Virus record (IMG/VR): IMGVR_UViG_3300033146_001643
Span: 1 to 64,000 of that record
Length of the DNA stretch: 64,000 bases
Source of the DNA: a virus
Direction: 5' to 3' (one strand)
Positions 38,265-46,409 of this stretch are shown one piece after another. Every line of letters starts with the position of its first letter. Position 1 is the stretch's first letter. The notes beneath the pieces are model-generated. The model ran no database searches and was not told the origin of the DNA. It saw nothing but the letters and a program-made list of their open reading frames with translations. The position numbers and the translations under genes were made by a program.

Positions 38265-38984
38265 TTATGCAAATATATCTGCGGTTGATGCAGAATTTGT
38301 ATCTGTTTCTACATTGTTTTCTGTTGCACTAGTATCTGTTGTAGTATTTTCAGCTAATTTTTCTTTTAAATAATCTGGGTATTCACCATTTAGATTTTTG
38401 TATTCTTCGTTATAATCTCTAGTTCTAGTTAATTTGTACCCACGTTCAATAGATACTTCATCATCATTTATTTGATATGTAAAATCTTCTAATTCTGTAG
38501 AAACAGCATACTCGTATTTATTAGTTATACTAAAGTCTATTAATTGTTCTCCTCTATTTATATATGCAGCTGAACTTCTATATGTTCTAATTTGCCCTTT
38601 GGTGTAAGTAGCTGTTAAAACTCTCCCATTATCTTGCGGAGATAAAAATAAATCACCATTGTTATCTTGTAAAATTATAACTTTAGTTGATTTTGTTTTT
38701 AATTCCGCTCCAGGTTCATTAGAGATAACTTCTATTAATCCTAAAGCATAAGCATTATGTATATGTAATTCTACTATTTCTGTGTCATTAACTCTAGTTG
38801 TTACTAATAATACAAGTGTATTGGTTTGTTTGTCTCCTGGATTAATTTTTACATTAGCCCCACTTCTAAAAGTCTTAGTGAATCTTTTTACTTTTTTTAA
38901 CCTTGTTCCTGTTGTTGTATCTTTTGTTAAATCCACATCAGTAAGAGATGTCGTTCCTTGAATACGTCTTAATTTTAAACTCAT
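38265..38984 (-). CDS. Unknown protein with its own promoter, between helicase and SSB
   Basis: 239 aa from ATG 38984. A longer reading from 39044 would place the start upstream of a strong promoter and adds a poorly coded leader, so I prefer 38984. The N-terminus is basic (LKLRRIQG; RLKKVKRFTKTFR), the middle is beta-rich, and the last 30 residues are a Thr/Asn/Ser-rich tail ending in DIFA. No family recognised. A strong early promoter and a place between DnaB and SSB suggest an abundant DNA-associated replication protein; this is inferred from context. Confidence 0.6.
   Translation of the reverse strand: MSLKLRRIQGTTSLTDVDLTKDTTTGTRLKKVKRFTKTFRSGANVKINPGDKQTNTLVLLVTTRVNDTEIVELHIHNAYALGLIEVISNEPGAELKTKSTKVIILQDNNGDLFLSPQDNGRVLTATYTKGQIRTYRSSAAYINRGEQLIDFSITNKYEYAVSTELEDFTYQINDDEVSIERGYKLTRTRDYNEEYKNLNGEYPDYLKEKLAENTTTDTSATENNVETDTNSASTADIFA
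38270..38277 (-). promoter_or_regulatory. Possible host-type -7 box before the SSB-like gene
   Basis: The - strand reads TATATTTG, a perfect TAnnTTTG box, 40 bases before the SSB-like ATG (38229). No TTTG lies 19-21 bases upstream, and the box falls in the last codons of the preceding gene, so chance is possible. Confidence 0.3.
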
Positions 38985-39013
38985 GTCATGGTTTATTAAA
39001 TTTATATATAGTG

Positions 39014-39045
39014 CAAATATAATACTTATGTTTTTAATGCACAAA
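39014..39045 (-). promoter_or_regulatory. Host-type (Bacteroidota sigma) promoter, complete
   Basis: On the - strand, TTTG (39045-39042), a 20-base spacer, and TATATTTG (39021-39014) match the Bacteroidota housekeeping promoter TTTG-N19-21-TAnnTTTG exactly. It lies in the last codons of the DnaB gene, 30 bases before the ATG at 38984, and should drive the 239-aa protein, SSB and possibly primase. It shows that host RNA polymerase transcribes at least part of this arm. Confidence 0.8.
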
Positions 39046-40084
39046 TATTATTGATTTTATTATAGTTAGTTTCATTAGGTAATTTTATATCAGCATATAC
39101 ACCAACTTCACCTATAAACAGGACTGGGATTAATTTATTTATATCACCATCTCTGTTTTTAGCTATCCTAAGTACCCTAAATCTATTTTTTAACGCAACG
39201 GTTGCTGTTCTACTAGGAATAATTTTATAACCTAGATAGCTACCTAAATCATGTTTATACGGATTACCAATGCTAATATAAATATCAGCATCTTGGTATG
39301 GATTTTTAGAATCTCTTAAATCTTGATGGCTTGGTAAAACACTTTGTTCTGCCGTATATGCTTTTTCTGGGTTAATTTGTTGTAATACTACAGCTATTAA
39401 TTTAGTTGGTATTCTTGATGCATATAAAAATTTACTAACCTCATCTATTGCTGATTTTAGTGTTTGCCTACCAGTAGTTGTAATAGAACCAATATGGTCT
39501 ATTATAATTTGATAAATTTTAGCCTTGTTTGTAGGAGTGTATTTAATAATATTGCCGTCAATAATAGTTACTTCCCCATTATTACGTAAGTATTTAAAAG
39601 TATTAGTTTTAATATTAGTAGTTGTTAAATACGGATAGAATGTTATTTTTTCCGCTAATAACTCTATAAAAGCGTTGCATTCTTTTGAAAATACTAAATC
39701 TTTTATTCTTAATGGTAATTTTAACCCATGTTTACTGAATAATAGATTAGTAGTTATTAATATACCCTTAGTCTTATATAACCAATAACATCTACCTTTT
39801 CCTAATATAGTTGCTGGACTTATTTCTGGTGTGTATATATCTATATGTATATCAAAATCTTTCTTCTTCAAGTACATATCTAACATATTATATATATGCT
39901 GGTCATAAACAAAACTACTTTTACCAACATTACTTAAAGCTGCATATAAGTAATAAGTACTCGGCACTATATTAAGATATTTATTTAATACAGATAGTCT
40001 GTATTCATATCCTTTATTTAACCCAAGTAATCCATCTTCTACCATTTTGTTACTTTCAGCTACCCAATTTCGTTGTTGCTCCAT
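39026..40084 (-). CDS. DnaB-family replicative helicase
   Basis: 352 aa, RecA-like core only; the N-terminal DnaB domain is absent or very short. It unwinds DNA at the fork using ATP. Walker A: LSNVGKSS (G54-K55-S56). YTPEISPATI contains the catalytic Glu that follows the second strand in DnaB. Walker B: IYQIIIDHIGSI. The segment VVLQQINPEKAYTAEQ then LPSHQDLRDSKNPYQDADIY is the DnaB H4-like DNA-binding loop and 'xxLRxSxxxxQxAD' motif. The C-terminal strand (FRVLRIAKNRDGD) has the arginine-finger KNR-x-G. It overlaps the upstream loader-like gene by 25 bases. Confidence 0.88.
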   Translation of the reverse strand: MEQQRNWVAESNKMVEDGLLGLNKGYEYRLSVLNKYLNIVPSTYYLYAALSNVGKSSFVYDQHIYNMLDMYLKKKDFDIHIDIYTPEISPATILGKGRCYWLYKTKGILITTNLLFSKHGLKLPLRIKDLVFSKECNAFIELLAEKITFYPYLTTTNIKTNTFKYLRNNGEVTIIDGNIIKYTPTNKAKIYQIIIDHIGSITTTGRQTLKSAIDEVSKFLYASRIPTKLIAVVLQQINPEKAYTAEQSVLPSHQDLRDSKNPYQDADIYISIGNPYKHDLGSYLGYKIIPSRTATVALKNRFRVLRIAKNRDGDINKLIPVLFIGEVGVYADIKLPNETNYNKINNICALKT

Positions 40085-40656
40085 AAAACTGTATCTGCTT
40101 TTATATTGCTTTCTTCTAATAATGTTAATAAAGTATTACTAGTAATTAATTCATTTGTATCTTTATCTTTTCTACTTTTATGTATAAAATTATCAGCATT
40201 CATAGCATATTTATAGTTATCTTTAGCTGCATTGGCTAAATAATTTTCAGTTACTTCTATTATTTGTTTTTTATTATAACCAGCAGCTATTACTTTGTTC
40301 ATGTGTTTTATACATGTAGCTTTACTACCCATACCTCCAGAACGTACTACTAAAAATAATCTCCTAAAGTCGTTTATCCAATCTATATCTTTTGTCAATT
40401 TTAATTGTGGCGACCTGTTTTTAGGCTTACTTTTTTGTCTAAAAGCATCAATAGTTTTTTTAGTATATTCTATATAATCATCATGTACAATATACCCTAA
40501 AGATATTAATTTGTTTATTACATCAGTTTTATTATAATCCGAGTATCCCTCTAATATAGAATCAACGTAGTCATGCTTACCTTTATACAATAAATATAAG
40601 CAGATACTCTCCCTATAAGATAAATCTGATTGTAATATATTAGTTAGTATATTCAT
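40060..40656 (-). CDS. Probable helicase loader / replication initiation protein
   Basis: 198 aa. Residues 1-70 look like a winged helix (YRESICLYLLYKGKHDYVDS ... VINKLISLGYIVHDD), then a Lys/Arg linker (FRQKSKPKNRSP) and a helical C-terminal domain (WINDFRRLFLVVRSGGMGS). Winged-helix plus helical domain, and a position overlapping the DnaB gene start, match phage replisome organisers and DnaB loaders. The exact family was not recognised. Confidence 0.5.
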   Translation of the reverse strand: MNILTNILQSDLSYRESICLYLLYKGKHDYVDSILEGYSDYNKTDVINKLISLGYIVHDDYIEYTKKTIDAFRQKSKPKNRSPQLKLTKDIDWINDFRRLFLVVRSGGMGSKATCIKHMNKVIAAGYNKKQIIEVTENYLANAAKDNYKYAMNADNFIHKSRKDKDTNELITSNTLLTLLEESNIKADTVLWSNNEIG

Positions 40657-41303
40657 TTATGTATTGCTCCATCAAAATCAATATCTATTCTCCATATTCC
40701 TGTTATTGTACTAACAACTGCCTCGTGATGATATTCTCCTGCACTATCATCACTTTCGCCAACTATACCTATATTAAGTAATTCTACTGGTATCATTAGA
40801 CCTTTTTGATAAGTAATTCCTAGAAATGTTGTATCTCTAAGTAATTCTAACGTGTAATTTTGAGTTTTAAATGTATATTTATTAATATTAAATATTTTTT
40901 TACTAATATATGGGGTTACTTCTTTTTTATTAATTAATACAAATTTACCTGTTTTTAGTTTTAGTAATATAGTATTTTCAGGTAAGTCATTGAGGTATTC
41001 AACTTCAACTCCTATTTGTTTAAATACGGTAACATCATCTACTATGAGGTTTTTTAATCTTGTATCAGATAAAGTTACCTTTTGGTATTTAGCACTTTCT
41101 TTATGTATGTACCATTCTTGTTCTAGGACTACATATTTTGTTTGGTCTAATAATCCCCAAATATCTGGCATATTATCAATATTTGTAATATTTAATAGTA
41201 TACCCCTACAAATAAATGTAGTTGTTGTTAATCTTGTTATTACGTCCCCAACTTGAATGGTTGGTGGAGTATTTGAATATATTTTTAATAGTTTATATTG
41301 CAT
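40653..41303 (-). CDS. Unknown beta-rich protein
   Basis: 216 aa, mostly beta strands with SH3-like turns (TPPTIQVGDVITRLTTTTFI; FVLINKKEVTPYI). The acidic stretch GESDDSAGEYHHE near residue 180 contains two His and several acids that might bind metal. No family recognised and no membrane segment. The stop and the next gene's start share ATGA, so it is co-translated with the loader-like gene. Start preceded by an AT-rich leader. Confidence 0.45.
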   Translation of the reverse strand: MQYKLLKIYSNTPPTIQVGDVITRLTTTTFICRGILLNITNIDNMPDIWGLLDQTKYVVLEQEWYIHKESAKYQKVTLSDTRLKNLIVDDVTVFKQIGVEVEYLNDLPENTILLKLKTGKFVLINKKEVTPYISKKIFNINKYTFKTQNYTLELLRDTTFLGITYQKGLMIPVELLNIGIVGESDDSAGEYHHEAVVSTITGIWRIDIDFDGAIHK

Positions 41304-41555
41304 TATAATTATTTTTATATATATATTTATTTTTAATTACCTTTTACGTATTAGTTTATAGTGCAGAGTTAATTGATTTGAGTGAGGTTATTATGTGCAA
41401 CGAAACTAACCGATATATATAATAGAATTAAAATTAAACAATTACAAATGAAACGAGAAATAAAACTCGTAACATTTGCTATTATTTACATGCTTGTTTA
41501 TTAATTTATTTTGTTATAATTTTAAATATTTAAAAAAATTAATAATTGTAAAAAT
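41304..41555. other. Gap of 252 bases; weak hairpin, no confident gene
   Basis: Very AT-rich. On the - strand the 165-aa gene is followed, about 80-105 bases later, by ACGAG-N8-CTCGT (41454-41471) with a T-rich flank, a weak terminator at best. On the + strand an 18-codon hydrophobic frame starts at 41448 but has no promoter. No complete host-type promoter was seen on either strand. Confidence 0.5.
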
Positions 41556-42053
41556 CTAATATGTATTTACATACCCAATTAAATTTCTATGGTTATTTAT
41601 TTCCCATATAAACTTAATTCCTAATCCAAACGTAGCATTGAATTTGTTATACACACTATATTTAATATAAGGTAACATAGTGTATGTCGCTCCAATAATA
41701 ACACTCGTATAGGTTAATTTATTTGTAACATTATAGCCTACTAAAGTTCTGGCGTAAAATAATTTTGTACTTATGCCTAACTCTGTGCCAATTACTATCC
41801 TATTAACATAATCAAAATTAATAATAGCTGCTACAGTATTAGTGTATGGGATAGCAGTTAATTTAATATAAGCTATACCTGTACTTAAATATAAATTATT
41901 TACTTTACTACCAATTACTGCATTATACGTTATATGAGTATTTATGTTATGTATGCCTATATTATAAGAGTTATCGCCACTTAAAAATATATTTTGTGTA
42001 TATGCTTGTGTTAATATCATAAGCATAATAATTACTATTATTCCTTTTTTCAT
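41556..42053 (-). CDS. Exported outer-membrane beta-barrel-like protein
   Basis: 165 aa. Signal peptide KKGIIVIIMLMILTQAYTQ with a Gln after the likely cleavage site, typical of Bacteroidota. The mature part is a series of about eight amphipathic strands alternating with short loops (LYLSTGIAYIKLTA; VIGTELGISTKLFYARTLVG; YTSVIIGATYTML; FGLGIKFIWEI), as in small eight-stranded barrels. Phage-encoded barrels of this kind can alter the host surface, for instance to block superinfection; here that is inference. It lies among replication genes and may be made early. Confidence 0.6.
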   Translation of the reverse strand: MKKGIIVIIMLMILTQAYTQNIFLSGDNSYNIGIHNINTHITYNAVIGSKVNNLYLSTGIAYIKLTAIPYTNTVAAIINFDYVNRIVIGTELGISTKLFYARTLVGYNVTNKLTYTSVIIGATYTMLPYIKYSVYNKFNATFGLGIKFIWEINNHRNLIGYVNTY

Positions 42054-42063
42054 ATTATTCAGT

Positions 42064-42357
42064 TTAGTTATTAATTAATGTTAATTCTCCGTCCCATTCT
42101 TTATCATTTAGATAAAGAATTTTATTTTTATGGTATACATGCACTCCATGTATACCATTTAAGCGTCTTTTAGTTACTGATGAATCCCACCCACATGTTT
42201 GTATTAAAGTATCCTTAGCGCAAAATTTACGTGCAATTAAGTTGTCATGTAAATACATATCTACACAACAATTTGACACTACTACACGTGTATTAGCTTT
42301 ATGATAATTTTCCGTATCGCGAAAAGCAATTGCTGCTTCAGTTGTTATTTTATTCAT
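42064..42357 (-). CDS. Conserved small phage protein (GW..T..RLN..G....NK.WYLN-KEWDG type)
   Basis: 97 aa. The C-terminal pattern CGWDSSVTKRRLNGIHGVHV and ILYLNDKEWDGEL, after VDMYLHDNLIA, is a pattern I know from many tailed phages (xLxxHGNxIA ... GW.T..T..RLN.LP ... YLNGKEWDG). The biochemical role is unknown to me. It overlaps the GHKL-like gene by eight bases and lies in an operon of small early genes. Confidence 0.55.
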   Translation of the reverse strand: MNKITTEAAIAFRDTENYHKANTRVVVSNCCVDMYLHDNLIARKFCAKDTLIQTCGWDSSVTKRRLNGIHGVHVYHKNKILYLNDKEWDGELTLINN

Positions 42358-43603
42358 TATACGTTTGTTTAGCTATATCTTTAAATATAGCATTTCTATC
42401 TTCAATAAGCATATATACAGCCCTAGCTAGTTCCCAATAATTATTTTTATTAAAAGTCTTACTTACAAATAATGTATTTTTATACTTGTCAGCAACTATT
42501 GCTACATTACTTATTTCCGCTAGTTTTACTTCAAATGTAATGTTTAAATTTAACTTAGATACAAGTTCTATTATATGATCCTCTATTGATATTTTATTAG
42601 TATCAATTATTGATTCTTTAATAATAGGGATTACTGATACAGTTTGATAATTTGTTTTTTGAGCAACTTCTAATATAAACTCGCCAATTTTAGCCCTACT
42701 ATCCCTACTTATTAATTCTTTTAAATCCTTTGATATATTTAATTTATTTTGACTATATAATTCATTAATAACAGACATTACTGTATAACTACATGAACCA
42801 TAATACCAGAAAGAGTCTTCAAATGTACCGATTGTATTATTACTAAAAAATTTAGTACTAAAGGTAATATTATTGTTATTTAAAATTCTGTTTACAATTA
42901 TATCTTTATAATCGGAATAATTTAATAATTGTCTCATCTCGTCTAATTTAGCTTCTTTCCAGTCATATAAATATAGTGCTTTAATATTATTATCTGATTT
43001 TATTAATATACCTTGTTTATATAATTTTAATGTACCAGTTATGTTTTCATAAATAGTTAAATCATTTGTTTCCAAAATTTTAGGTGTATCATAATTTAAA
43101 AAATAATTATCCCAGTTATTTATTGCAGTATTTGAATCATTATTACTATTATTTATGATAATAGTAGTAGTATTAGGTAAGTAATAATTATTTAGTGGCG
43201 GTGTAAATAAAAACTTTACATCACCACCTTCATCTAAACAATTGCTATATATTTCTCTAAAAGCATGCCATACCTCCCAATTGTGTCCTAATTGAACAGC
43301 AAAAGCAGTTTGATGTGCACTTATAAATTTATCATTTAGATACACATTTAACATTAAAATATGTTTATGCTTACTTGTTGTTGTATCTTTAATTGTTTTA
43401 GCTGTATAACAATATTTATATTGCCCCGACCATATAGTAAAATCTATATTGTGTCTGTATAATATAGCTATTGCATATTTTAATCCAGAGTCGAATTTAC
43501 CAATTTTAGTATCATCATCTCTTTTACTGCTATCCCCCATTGTAAGTAAATCCAGAGTAGTTAATAACCCTGGATTACTGAAATTTAATGCTTGAACTTT
43601 CAT
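42350..43603 (-). CDS. GHKL-type ATP-binding protein, apparently permuted
   Basis: 417 aa. TMGDSSKRDDDTKIGKFDSG then LKYAIAIL (residues 22-48) resembles the G1/G2 boxes and ATP lid of Hsp90/MutL-type ATPases (S-x-K...IGxFGxGxKxA). FREIYSNCLDEGGD (115-128) resembles the N-box (ExxxNxxDA) that binds magnesium and should come first in the standard fold. Here the order is G box then N box, suggesting a circular permutation. The second half (200-417) is of unknown fold. It is probably an ATPase of unknown role, found among replication genes of Bacteroidota phages. Confidence 0.5.
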   Translation of the reverse strand: MKVQALNFSNPGLLTTLDLLTMGDSSKRDDDTKIGKFDSGLKYAIAILYRHNIDFTIWSGQYKYCYTAKTIKDTTTSKHKHILMLNVYLNDKFISAHQTAFAVQLGHNWEVWHAFREIYSNCLDEGGDVKFLFTPPLNNYYLPNTTTIIINNSNNDSNTAINNWDNYFLNYDTPKILETNDLTIYENITGTLKLYKQGILIKSDNNIKALYLYDWKEAKLDEMRQLLNYSDYKDIIVNRILNNNNITFSTKFFSNNTIGTFEDSFWYYGSCSYTVMSVINELYSQNKLNISKDLKELISRDSRAKIGEFILEVAQKTNYQTVSVIPIIKESIIDTNKISIEDHIIELVSKLNLNITFEVKLAEISNVAIVADKYKNTLFVSKTFNKNNYWELARAVYMLIEDRNAIFKDIAKQTYNE

Positions 43604-43867
43604 CTATAAATATCGTTTAATTAAATTTTTGATACTTTTATGTTCTAGTTCATAATGAGCTAAATTTTGTTCTTGTATCAATATATCACGCCCAAGTACA
43701 ATGGCAGGGTCTAATAAAATATCTTCTATAACCCTTTTAATTTTATTTATTTCTTTTTGATTATTAAGTAATAATAAATTAAGGCTAATTCTGTCATCTT
43801 CTGCTAATCTTTGTATATTAACGTCTTTGTTGTTTTTTGATTCTGTAATTAATTCACTTCGTGTCAT
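43604..43867 (-). CDS. Small helical protein, unknown
   Basis: 87 aa, almost fully helical and highly charged (NNQKEINKIKRVIEDILLDP; QEQNLAHYELEHKSIKNLIK), likely a short coiled coil. No Cys, no membrane segment. It ends one base before the GHKL-like start and may be its partner; nothing else in the sequence points to a function. Confidence 0.45.
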   Translation of the reverse strand: MTRSELITESKNNKDVNIQRLAEDDRISLNLLLLNNQKEINKIKRVIEDILLDPAIVLGRDILIQEQNLAHYELEHKSIKNLIKRYL

Positions 43868-43886
43868 AATATTAATTTTTAATTAT

Positions 43887-44198
43887 TTATAATTCTATAT
43901 TAGTTGATTCTTTATTATTTAGATATAATTTTAAAGTATTTCTCATTATACTGTATTTTGAATACTCTGTTAATAGTTCTTGTAGGGTTTCACTTATATA
44001 TCTAGGTAATTCATCTCCCCAATCACCACTATTTGGTAAAATATCTTTATTAGGCATAGCTATTATCATACCTAATTTTAATTCAATTGTGTGTATGTAG
44101 TTAGTAATATCAGAGAGTAGTTCTAATATATCTTCTAGTGCTGGTGTTATGGAATCCGCCTCTATTGATAACTCGGTGGTAAAATATATTTTATTCAT
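43887..44198 (-). CDS. Small acidic protein, unknown
   Basis: 103 aa, acidic and helical (SITPALEDILELLSDITNYI; RYISETLQELLTEYSKYSIM). No recognised family. Its ATG lies inside the end of the small membrane-protein gene, a sign of coupled translation. Composition suggests a soluble helical bundle. Confidence 0.45.
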   Translation of the reverse strand: MNKIYFTTELSIEADSITPALEDILELLSDITNYIHTIELKLGMIIAMPNKDILPNSGDWGDELPRYISETLQELLTEYSKYSIMRNTLKLYLNNKESTNIEL

Positions 44199-44349
44199 CG
44201 CGTAAAGATTTTAATATTTCTAATAGTACGTACCAATTAAGTATTGGTATAAATGCTAATATTAAAACGTCAAATCTATCTGCTGCCATAGTAACTATTA
44301 CTGGTATTATATATAATACAATTAGTATTAATGTTGTTTGTGTGTACAT
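44191..44349 (-). CDS. 52-aa membrane protein with two hydrophobic segments
   Basis: MYTQTTLILI opens the first hydrophobic helix (about 6-22, LILIVLYIIPVIVTMAA), then DRFD, then a second (28-47, VLILAFIPILNWYVLLEIL) with a charged end (KSLRDE). The hairpin topology with a short acidic loop is that of small phage inner-membrane proteins. It starts one base after the stop of a 37-codon gene and overlaps the next start, so it belongs to the operon. Possible holin-like or exclusion role; unproven. Confidence 0.55.
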   Translation of the reverse strand: MYTQTTLILIVLYIIPVIVTMAADRFDVLILAFIPILNWYVLLEILKSLRDE

Positions 44350-44350
44350 A

Positions 44351-44464
44351 TTAATTAGTTAAATAAAATTTGAATGTATAATCATCTTTTCTAAACCCTA
44401 ATTGGTCTAGTATAGATATTTGACTTATTGTGTACTTATTTAGATTACCTATATAAATAATCAT
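44351..44464 (-). CDS. 37-aa small protein, unknown
   Basis: MIIYIGNLNKYTISQISILD then QLGFRKDDYTFKFYLTN. The mixed strand-helix-strand pattern and good codon usage argue for a real gene. Its start overlaps the preceding stop (ATGA) and its stop is followed after one base by the next ATG, so it sits exactly in frame with the chain of coupled genes. Function unknown. Confidence 0.45.
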   Translation of the reverse strand: MIIYIGNLNKYTISQISILDQLGFRKDDYTFKFYLTN

Positions 44465-44526
44465 TTTGTACAGCAAAACTGATTTCGTTTTCTTGCCCCT
44501 TTAATTAATCTAGTTAATTTAATCAT
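44461..44526 (-). CDS. 21-aa basic peptide, tentative
   Basis: MIKLTRLIKGARKRNQFCCT plus a final Lys, stop TGA. Its ATG overlaps the ligase stop (ATGA at 44526-44523) and its stop overlaps the next ATG the same way. Two perfect couplings are the main support. The peptide is very basic with a CC pair. It may equally be spacer that keeps ribosomes moving. Confidence 0.3.
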   Translation of the reverse strand: MIKLTRLIKGARKRNQFCCTK

Positions 44527-45566
44527 ACCTTATCCAATCTAAAGCCTATCATTATTGGAAATCTTGGTATATCATCATTAGTATACTCAAAAAATCGTAA
44601 TTCTGCTATTTTATTTATATATTTATTTTTATTAGTTAGTAAATCTGTTTTTTCAGCAGTAGTCATTTTTACCCCCGCTTTGAATTTTTTACCAGCAGCA
44701 GTTTCAAATACAGGTATCCCTATATTATGATTTTTATCACTAGCTATTACATCTTTTAATGGTAAAGCCTCATCTATAAACTCTTTATACTTTAATAAAG
44801 AATCACTGCGTTTATTCACCTCATAACGCTTATTACCATGTCTAATAATAATTCCCTCGTACCCAGCTTCTACAAACTCTATAAATTTAAGCATTATCTC
44901 TTCTTCACTAAATACAGTTGTCGTAGGCACTATTTCTATATTATTTTTAGTCGCTATTAACTCGAATAAGTCGTTAAATCTGTCTACAAATGGTTTATCA
45001 CTAATCATATCATATACATGATATTTAACAGTTACACTATCATTCCTGTGTTTTTTAATTAATCGCATATTCTCCTGGAACGATAGCCCATGAGCATATA
45101 ATTCCCCATCAATATATGGCAAAATTCCAGTTAATTCTGTTGCTATATGCGGTAATGTGGTTATAGGTGTATTTTTCCTAGATAACATTACTTTATTATT
45201 AGCAATACACCGCATACCATCTAATTTTGGTTGTACAAAACATGGATAATTAATTTTATGCTTATGGTCTTTAAATTGTTTAGCTAACATAGGTAAAATA
45301 ATACTTGAATCACTAGCTTCTTCTTCAGTTAAGAAATATCCCTCTTTTAGCTTTTTCGCTTTTATGCTAGCTAATTCTAATAAAGCTTGTTCACTACCAG
45401 TAGTTTCATTATTTTTCCCGATATTTTTAGGTGTACAAGTTCTAATTGTCTCCGTTAATTTACCGTGTAATATACCACTAGTCATTAATAAGTTATTAGC
45501 GTTTGTAGTTAAGATTAATGTTCTAATTTTACCTTTAGTATCTTTTTTATATAATTGTGTTCTCAT
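44523..45566 (-). CDS. ATP-dependent DNA ligase
   Basis: 347 aa. It seals nicks, for example between Okazaki fragments. Motif I is VQPKLDGMR, with K114 the adenylated lysine. YIDGELYAHG is motif III, YEGIIIRHG motif IV and LLKYKEF motif V; all are in the right order for the nucleotidyltransferase core. The C-terminal 70 residues form the OB-fold part (ELRFFEYTNDDIPRFPIMIG). The N-terminal 100 residues are a poorly conserved head that may bind DNA. It lies 27 bases after the AAA NTPase gene in the replication operon. Confidence 0.9.
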   Translation of the reverse strand: MRTQLYKKDTKGKIRTLILTTNANNLLMTSGILHGKLTETIRTCTPKNIGKNNETTGSEQALLELASIKAKKLKEGYFLTEEEASDSSIILPMLAKQFKDHKHKINYPCFVQPKLDGMRCIANNKVMLSRKNTPITTLPHIATELTGILPYIDGELYAHGLSFQENMRLIKKHRNDSVTVKYHVYDMISDKPFVDRFNDLFELIATKNNIEIVPTTTVFSEEEIMLKFIEFVEAGYEGIIIRHGNKRYEVNKRSDSLLKYKEFIDEALPLKDVIASDKNHNIGIPVFETAAGKKFKAGVKMTTAEKTDLLTNKNKYINKIAELRFFEYTNDDIPRFPIMIGFRLDKV

Positions 45567-45593
45567 AATGATTATTTGATTTACACACCGCTA

Positions 45594-46409
45594 TTACCCG
45601 AAATCCGCACCTTCTTGTAATAATACAGGTGGCTGACCAATAGCTTTAGTTTCATTTTTATAAATTTTGTCCCAGAAAAAAGAAAATCCAAGTTCTCTCG
45701 CATAAGTTGTTATTAATACCTTTTTGTTCCGTAAATGTGGTGAAGATGACCCTACTAGATGGTCTCCTCCACCTTCAAAACTTATGTATGTATTATTTTT
45801 TTCCCTATAAAGAAACCCTACTGCTTCAGCATTAGCTAGGATAATTCTACCTAGTTTACCAGATAAGTCTAATTGATGTTTATTCATTACATCATCTTCA
45901 TCTAGCGTTTTGTCTTTGGTATGTCCTATAAGTATTAGGTATTTAAAATATTTTTTAAGTTCATTTATAATATTTTTATATACCATTCTAATATAAAAAT
46001 ATCCTCCACCATTAGGTAATTCTCGAATATCGGCGTCTAAATATTCACCAGTTTGTTTATTCTTTTTATAATTTTTACCCATAGATGTAGACCTGTATTT
46101 AGTTAAAGCCAAGCTTAAACATAAATGTTCCAAATCTGTTGCTGTATCTATAATTCCAAAAGTATAAGCATAAGGTTTTTTATCCGATATAGCTTCTCTA
46201 AGTAATAATATTAATTCTTTTAAATCTTTTGGTGTATTAATTGTTACAGCTTTAGTTGCTACATATTGTTTAGAGTTATCTAAGTCAATATGTAAAGCGT
46301 CTTCTAATCCTTGTATAGCTGTAGTTTTACCTGATTTCGGCTTTCCAGTTATAACAAGAAATTTAGGATTAGCTTCTTTAATCATGTTTCGTTTTTTTGG
46401 TAATTTCAT
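45594..46409 (-). CDS. RecA/AAA-like NTPase (recombination/replication accessory)
   Basis: 271 aa. FLVITGKPKSGKTTAIQGLE contains the Walker A (G-K-P-K-S-G-K-T, 22-29). IDLDNSKQYV follows it. GIIDTATDLEHLC is the Walker B-like strand, and YKNIINELKKYFKYLILIGH gives the sensor. This layout is that of the Sak4-like and other phage RecA-core NTPases, found next to polymerase and ligase genes, which act on single-stranded DNA. The exact subfamily is not certain. It overlaps the upstream 87-aa gene by four bases (ATGA). Confidence 0.75.
   Translation of the reverse strand: MKLPKKRNMIKEANPKFLVITGKPKSGKTTAIQGLEDALHIDLDNSKQYVATKAVTINTPKDLKELILLLREAISDKKPYAYTFGIIDTATDLEHLCLSLALTKYRSTSMGKNYKKNKQTGEYLDADIRELPNGGGYFYIRMVYKNIINELKKYFKYLILIGHTKDKTLDEDDVMNKHQLDLSGKLGRIILANAEAVGFLYREKNNTYISFEGGGDHLVGSSSPHLRNKKVLITTYARELGFSFFWDKIYKNETKAIGQPPVLLQEGADFG

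Noticed and set aside
41448-41504. An 18-codon hydrophobic rightward frame in the 252-base gap
   Set aside because: No host promoter ahead of it, opposite to neighbouring genes, and length compatible with chance.
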